Source: Marixanthomonas sp002364245 (GTDB taxonomy: Bacteria; Bacteroidota; Bacteroidia; Flavobacteriales; Flavobacteriaceae). From it: a stretch of 64,000 bases of DNA. A program made the position numbers and the translations under genes. Shown here piece by piece: positions 60,471 to 64,000 of the stretch (its first letter is position 1; every line of letters starts with the position of its first letter). The notes beneath the pieces were generated by a model. The model was not told the DNA's origin and searched no databases. It worked only from the letters and a program-made list of their open reading frames with translations. The stretch lies in the NCBI GenBank assembly GCA_963973455.1, contig CAXAZF010000003.1:186001-250000 (forward strand), read 5' to 3'.

Positions 60471-60800
60471 TTAAAGCGAAAAACTTTCGCCACAACCACA
60501 GGTGCGGTTTGCATTAGGGTTATTGAAAACAAACCCTTTGCCGTTTAATCCACCGCTATATTCTAAAGTGGTTCCTACTAAATAGAGAAAACTCTTTTTA
60601 TCGATAGCAATCTTAACCGACTCATCTTCAAAAAGCTTATCGTTTTCCCCTATTTTGTTATCAAACTTAAGGTCGTAGGATAAGCCGGAGCAACCTCCGC
60701 TTTTTACACCTACTCTCACAAAATCGTTTGCTATATTGAAGCCCTCTTCAGACATCAATTGTTCCAGCTTCGACTTTGCATTTTCACTAACTTTTAGCAT
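60471..60800 (-). CDS. sufA: Iron-sulfur cluster carrier SufA/IscA family
   Basis: A 109-residue A-type carrier that receives clusters from SufBCD and hands them to target proteins. The three conserved Cys are present: C37 in SGGCSGLSYDLKF and C101 and C103 in CGCGESFSL. It is the first gene of the SUF run, with a -7 box 27 nt upstream. Confidence 0.95.
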   Translation of the reverse strand: MLKVSENAKSKLEQLMSEEGFNIANDFVRVGVKSGGCSGLSYDLKFDNKIGENDKLFEDESVKIAIDKKSFLYLVGTTLEYSGGLNGKGFVFNNPNANRTCGCGESFSL

Positions 60801-60826
60801 AAGATAATTTTGTTCTTATTAGACTG

Positions 60827-60834
60827 CAAATATA
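60827..60834 (-). promoter_or_regulatory. -7 element of the suf operon
   Basis: The minus strand reads TATATTTG, an exact TAnnTTTG match, 26 nt before the sufA ATG. No clear -33 TTG was seen. Confidence 0.55.
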
Positions 60835-60967
60835 CGGTAAATACAGATGGTAGCCATAGTTAGGTGTCAATTTAAACTTATGGCGTTATAGTTTTAAATA
60901 ATAATTAACAAAACACCCTATAAAGACTTAAAATTGAGTAGGATATGTAAACTTTTTAAAGGATAAC

Positions 60968-62065
60968 CTAAGGTTTTTGAAAGTCTGGGTTGTTTATAAA
61001 ACTTTCATCAGATAAAGAAAGTAAAAAAGCTTTGAGATCTTGCTTATCTTTTTCAGTAAGTTGAACCCCACCTTCGCCAACAGCTTTCATTAAAGGGTCT
61101 ATGGTTTCAGAATACACCAAGCCTTCACTGTAATGGTCAATCACTTCTTCTAGCGTCTCAAACCGCCCGTCGTGCATATAAGGTGCGGTATAGGCTAAAT
61201 TTCGTAATGAAGGTGTTTTAAAGAGGCCAAACTCTCTTGGGTCGCCGGTTACAGCACCGCGTCCTAAATCATCAAACGTTTCGTCTAGGCCATTGTTGTG
61301 AAAATCATTGTCTGTCCAGAGCAAGTTGTTTGGAGGAGTTCCATGGCAGTGGAAACAATCACCGCGTGTTTCATCAATATACACGTCGAGACCGTTCTGC
61401 TCGGCTTCTGTCAATTCTATTTCACCACGTAAAAATTGATCGTACCTTGAATTACCCGAAATAAGCGTACGCACAAATTGTGCAATGGCTTTTGACACCA
61501 TGGTGGAATCGATGGTAGATGTGCCGAAAGCTTCAGAAAAAAGCTCTGGATACCCTGGTGCAGCTTGCAGGCTTGACACGGCATTAGGCCACGTATTGTG
61601 CATCTCAACAGGGTCAACAACTGGTTGTAAGGCCTGGTTTTCCAAAGAAATGGCGCGACCGTCCCAAAAAAAGTTTTCTTTATAATTCCAGGCCAAGTTA
61701 AATAACGGCATGGAGTTTCTTCTACCTTCAATACCATCTATTCCGGGACTAAATTGCCTAGAGTCTGAAAATCCTTCAGCTGGAATGTGGCAACCAGCAC
61801 ATGCCAATGTTTTGTCACCTGAAAGTATAGGGTCAAAAAACAGTTTTTTCCCTAAAGCAACTCCTTCTTCTGTTTGTGGGTTGTCAGAAGGAATAATAGG
61901 AGAGTCCAATATTTGCTTAAACATTGTGGGGGTTTTCAATTCCAAAGGGGTAGGTTGGTACCCTTCTTCTTCAGGTTTGCCACCTTCATCCTTGGCACAT
62001 GAAATTATGGTTAAACAACATATTGTTGCTATAAATAGTGCCGGTATGTTTTTGAAATAATTCAA
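60968..62065 (-). CDS. Di-heme cytochrome c peroxidase/MauG-family lipoprotein
   Basis: A 365-residue periplasmic di-heme protein (lipobox IISC, then AKDEGG). Two heme c sites are visible: C89-A-G-C92-H93 in LACAGCHIPAEGFSDSR and C237-F-H-C240-H241 in GDCFHCHGTP. The segment APYMHDGRFETLEEVI has Met where bacterial cytochrome c peroxidases place a distal heme ligand, while MauG has Tyr. That favours a peroxidase reaction with H2O2, but MbnH-like modification of a partner is possible because the MbnP-like gene is 4 nt upstream in the same operon. Confidence 0.9.
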   Translation of the reverse strand: MNYFKNIPALFIATICCLTIISCAKDEGGKPEEEGYQPTPLELKTPTMFKQILDSPIIPSDNPQTEEGVALGKKLFFDPILSGDKTLACAGCHIPAEGFSDSRQFSPGIDGIEGRRNSMPLFNLAWNYKENFFWDGRAISLENQALQPVVDPVEMHNTWPNAVSSLQAAPGYPELFSEAFGTSTIDSTMVSKAIAQFVRTLISGNSRYDQFLRGEIELTEAEQNGLDVYIDETRGDCFHCHGTPPNNLLWTDNDFHNNGLDETFDDLGRGAVTGDPREFGLFKTPSLRNLAYTAPYMHDGRFETLEEVIDHYSEGLVYSETIDPLMKAVGEGGVQLTEKDKQDLKAFLLSLSDESFINNPDFQKP

Positions 62066-62069
62066 TTCT

Positions 62070-62852
62070 TTATTCTTCCACCGTTGTTTCTTCTTCTAAA
62101 CTAAAAACTGTTTTACCGTTTTCAGACATCATTATTTGTGCATCAAAATTCATCATTAAATTACTGTTCAGTATATTAAGATCCCATTTATTTGGGTTTT
62201 TGTACCATTCAGCCACATTCATCTTGATTTCAAAAGAACTATTTTTTTCAACGGTTACAGTGCCTAAATTGACTTCAAAAGAAGTGTCCTGTAACAATAG
62301 ATCGTCTCCTGTGTTATCTGCTGCTCGTATAGTGTGATACAGATACGGGGCTGGTGTGCTGCTAGTGTTGTTAGTAAAAGTTCCTTCCATTTGCATAAAG
62401 TGATAGCCTCCACCAAGATCTTCGGGAACATTCCAACCTTCGGTGTTTAAATCGGGATAGGCGCTACTAACATTGTCTTTATTGTCAAAACCAAAAGTAA
62501 AACTTAAATTATAGGTTCCTTCTTGAATTTTCTTGGAAGGTTTATATTGAAGGTTAATGCCTTTTCTAGCATTCACTAAATTATATCCTTTAATCAGGGT
62601 GGTATCACCGTCTTCATTGGTAAATGCAACATCAGAGATTAAATATCGTAATCTAGAGATAGTCAATTCTTCACCATTTTCATTGGTATAAACGGTTGTT
62701 TGATAATCAGGATCTGTAATTTCTTCACCGTCCCAATTTTGGGTAAAGTTAAAAGTTACGTTGTAGTTTGGGTTTATAACCTCTTCTTCATCAACATCTT
62801 TACAGCCAAAAAAAGTGACTGTCATGGCAAATAATATTATGTATTTTTTCAT
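62070..62852 (-). CDS. MbnP-like (copper-binding-family) lipoprotein
   Basis: A 260-residue lipoprotein (signal MKKYIILFAMTVTFFGC, then KDVDEEE). The domain matches the MbnP family: NVTFNFTQNWDGEEI, SRLRYLISDVAFTNEDGDT, SFTFGFDNKDNVSSAYPDLNTEGWNVPEDLGGGYHFMQMEGTF and WDLNILNSNLMMNFDAQIMMSENG. In methanotrophs MbnP works with the di-heme enzyme MbnH, which oxidises a tryptophan to create a copper site. Here the di-heme gene follows by 4 nt. Copper binding in this protein is inferred, and the modified Trp cannot be picked with certainty. Confidence 0.85.
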   Translation of the reverse strand: MKKYIILFAMTVTFFGCKDVDEEEVINPNYNVTFNFTQNWDGEEITDPDYQTTVYTNENGEELTISRLRYLISDVAFTNEDGDTTLIKGYNLVNARKGINLQYKPSKKIQEGTYNLSFTFGFDNKDNVSSAYPDLNTEGWNVPEDLGGGYHFMQMEGTFTNNTSSTPAPYLYHTIRAADNTGDDLLLQDTSFEVNLGTVTVEKNSSFEIKMNVAEWYKNPNKWDLNILNSNLMMNFDAQIMMSENGKTVFSLEEETTVEE

Positions 62853-62873
62853 TTTTAAAAATGATTTAGGTGG

Positions 62874-64000
62874 TTATTTAAGTTTAACTAATAATAAATC
62901 TTCTACACCACGGTTTTGTGGAATGTCTTTATCATTGCTTTGTGTGCTCCCTGCAATGACGTAGGTGTTTTCTTCTGCTTCAATTGCGCTTTGGGCAAAA
63001 TCGAATGTTGAGCCGCCTAATGTTAATTGGAATTGCAAACTTTGTTTGTCATCGATTACCATAACCAAGGCATCATTATCCCCATTATTATTACTGAAAT
63101 CACCATCTGTACTTCTAGTATTGCCGGTTACAATAAAGTTTCCATTTGATAAGGAGGTAATACTTCTGGCACTTTCAAATTGACTGCCGCCATACGATTG
63201 CTTTGATAATAACGTTCCTTTGGAGTCAATTTTTACGCCCCAAATGTCTGCTTTACCAAAATTACCAGTAACATCTTCATCATTGCTACGGGTATCACCA
63301 AACACCATAAAATTTCCATCAGAAGTTCTTGTTGCAGTATATAGGTTTTCTATTTGTGTACCGCCATAGTTTTTCTCCCATACCAGTTCACCATTTGCTG
63401 AAACCTTAACGATCCAATAATCGTAGGTACCAATGTTTTCTGAGATATCTACGTCGAAGCTGTCCGAGGTTCCAAAAACAAGGTATGCTCCATCTGAGGT
63501 TTGTTGAACATCATAGGCAGTATCGGTAAAAGTACCGCCAAAATAGTTTCTCCACTGCAGCTCTCCTGTTGCGGAAAGTTTAATAACCCAATAATCGCCA
63601 CCTGCATGTTGTGGGGATCTACCCGCTTCTCTTTCAGAACTCTTGGAGCCTAGCCCACCTTCACCATTACTGGCAGATACATCTAACACTCCTACAGCTA
63701 TATAGCCTCCATCTTTGGTTTGTCTGGTTTTATAGGCTTTATCACTTCCTGGGAAGCCGAAACTTCTTTCCCATTGAAGGTTGCCTGAAGCATTCAACTT
63801 TACAATCCAAAAGTCGTGAAAACCTTCATTATTACTAACATCGCCACCGGCACCTCTACTGTAGCCAGAAGCTATATAGCCTCCATCATTCGTTTTTTCT
63901 AAGTTAGAAGCTGTATCATCTTCGGGGCCACCATAGGTTTTGCTCCAGATTATTTCGCCATCGGGCTTTACTTTTAAGAGCCAATAGTCTTCATCTTGTG
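62874..64000 (-). CDS. Beta-propeller-repeat protein, C-terminal part (cut by window edge)
   Basis: An incomplete gene: the frame is open to the window edge, so the start lies outside. The visible 375 residues hold about six repeats of roughly 55-75 residues with the pattern DYW-I/L-VK, then G-L-W, YGG, D-A, and DGGY-I-A-G (examples DFWIVKLNASGNLQWERSFG; DYWIVKVSANGELVWEKNYGG; ADIWGVKIDSKG). A final strand VEDLLLVKLK closes the chain. This resembles a periplasmic or surface beta-propeller. No T9SS sorting domain follows. It precedes the MbnP-like gene by 21 nt and is probably in one operon with it. Confidence 0.82.
   Translation of the reverse strand, partial: QDEDYWLLKVKPDGEIIWSKTYGGPEDDTASNLEKTNDGGYIASGYSRGAGGDVSNNEGFHDFWIVKLNASGNLQWERSFGFPGSDKAYKTRQTKDGGYIAVGVLDVSASNGEGGLGSKSSEREAGRSPQHAGGDYWVIKLSATGELQWRNYFGGTFTDTAYDVQQTSDGAYLVFGTSDSFDVDISENIGTYDYWIVKVSANGELVWEKNYGGTQIENLYTATRTSDGNFMVFGDTRSNDEDVTGNFGKADIWGVKIDSKGTLLSKQSYGGSQFESARSITSLSNGNFIVTGNTRSTDGDFSNNNGDNDALVMVIDDKQSLQFQLTLGGSTFDFAQSAIEAEENTYVIAGSTQSNDKDIPQNRGVEDLLLVKLK

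Noticed and set aside
61710..62060. 116-codon plus-strand frame opposite the di-heme peroxidase
   Set aside because: The peroxidase motifs on the other strand are unambiguous, so this is a shadow frame.
60968..62065. Firm MbnH or MauG assignment for the di-heme protein
   Set aside because: The Met in APYMHDGRF is typical of cytochrome c peroxidases, whereas MauG uses Tyr there. The sequence does not allow a firm choice.

Overview
The window looks like chromosome of a low-GC member of the Flavobacteriaceae (Bacteroidota). The evidence is direct: many starts are preceded by the Bacteroidota -7 element TAnnTTTG instead of a Shine-Dalgarno sequence, there are four TonB-dependent receptors, a type IX secretion component (PorZ), an SDR-type threonine dehydrogenase, and several families largely confined to this phylum (DUF2480, DUF3078, DUF5689, FeoB-associated Cys-rich protein). 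No rRNA, CRISPR array, insertion sequence or prophage was seen. One tRNA (Asn, GTT) is present.

Layout. 1-5427 is a metal-homeostasis block: a truncated TonB receptor diverges from a DtxR/MntR-type regulator followed by a ZIP transporter, then a feoA-feoB-small Cys-rich protein set on the other strand. A 20-bp palindrome sits in the shared receptor/regulator promoter. 5538-9639 holds a Sco copper chaperone, the RseP site-2 protease, tRNA-Asn and two membrane-associated proteins. 9727-13728 holds a K+ channel with RCK domains, the only gap over 300 nt, and an unusually long PLP enzyme. 13953-17347 is a two-gene type II restriction-modification cassette. Its cytosine-C5 methyltransferase carries an integrase-type arm DNA-binding domain at its N-terminus, and its nuclease is MvaI/BcnI-like. 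An inverted repeat brackets the cassette. 17380-30213 is mainly housekeeping: threonine dehydrogenase, an M13 peptidase, a DMT exporter, ArsC-like protein, cystathionine gamma-synthase-like enzyme, glutamate dehydrogenase, PorZ and RecO.

30265-45330 contains a TonB receptor with a His-rich partner, UvrC abutting a patatin/Omp85 (PlpD-like) protein, the tyrosine-degradation pair HmgA and HppD, a DUF3108 protein, an M23 endopeptidase, another TonB receptor and a small membrane protein. 45387-50861 is a secreted nuclease-like protein divergent from a TonB receptor plus DUF5689 lipoprotein, a plausible nutrient-uptake unit. 51019-53191 is HflX and a DUF3078 protein. 53302-60800 is a SUF iron-sulfur operon read right to left (sufA, sufB, lipoprotein, sufC, sufD, sufS, META protein, sufE, DUF59 protein, DUF2480). 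60968-64000 is a beta-propeller-repeat protein (cut by the window edge), an MbnP-like protein and a di-heme peroxidase.

The most unusual signals are the arm-domain/methyltransferase fusion with direct repeats just upstream, the inverted repeat around that cassette, the divergent metal-regulator operator, the nuclease/TonB/DUF5689 unit, and the MbnP/di-heme peroxidase pair. All functional assignments rest on motif recognition by eye; no database search was possible.
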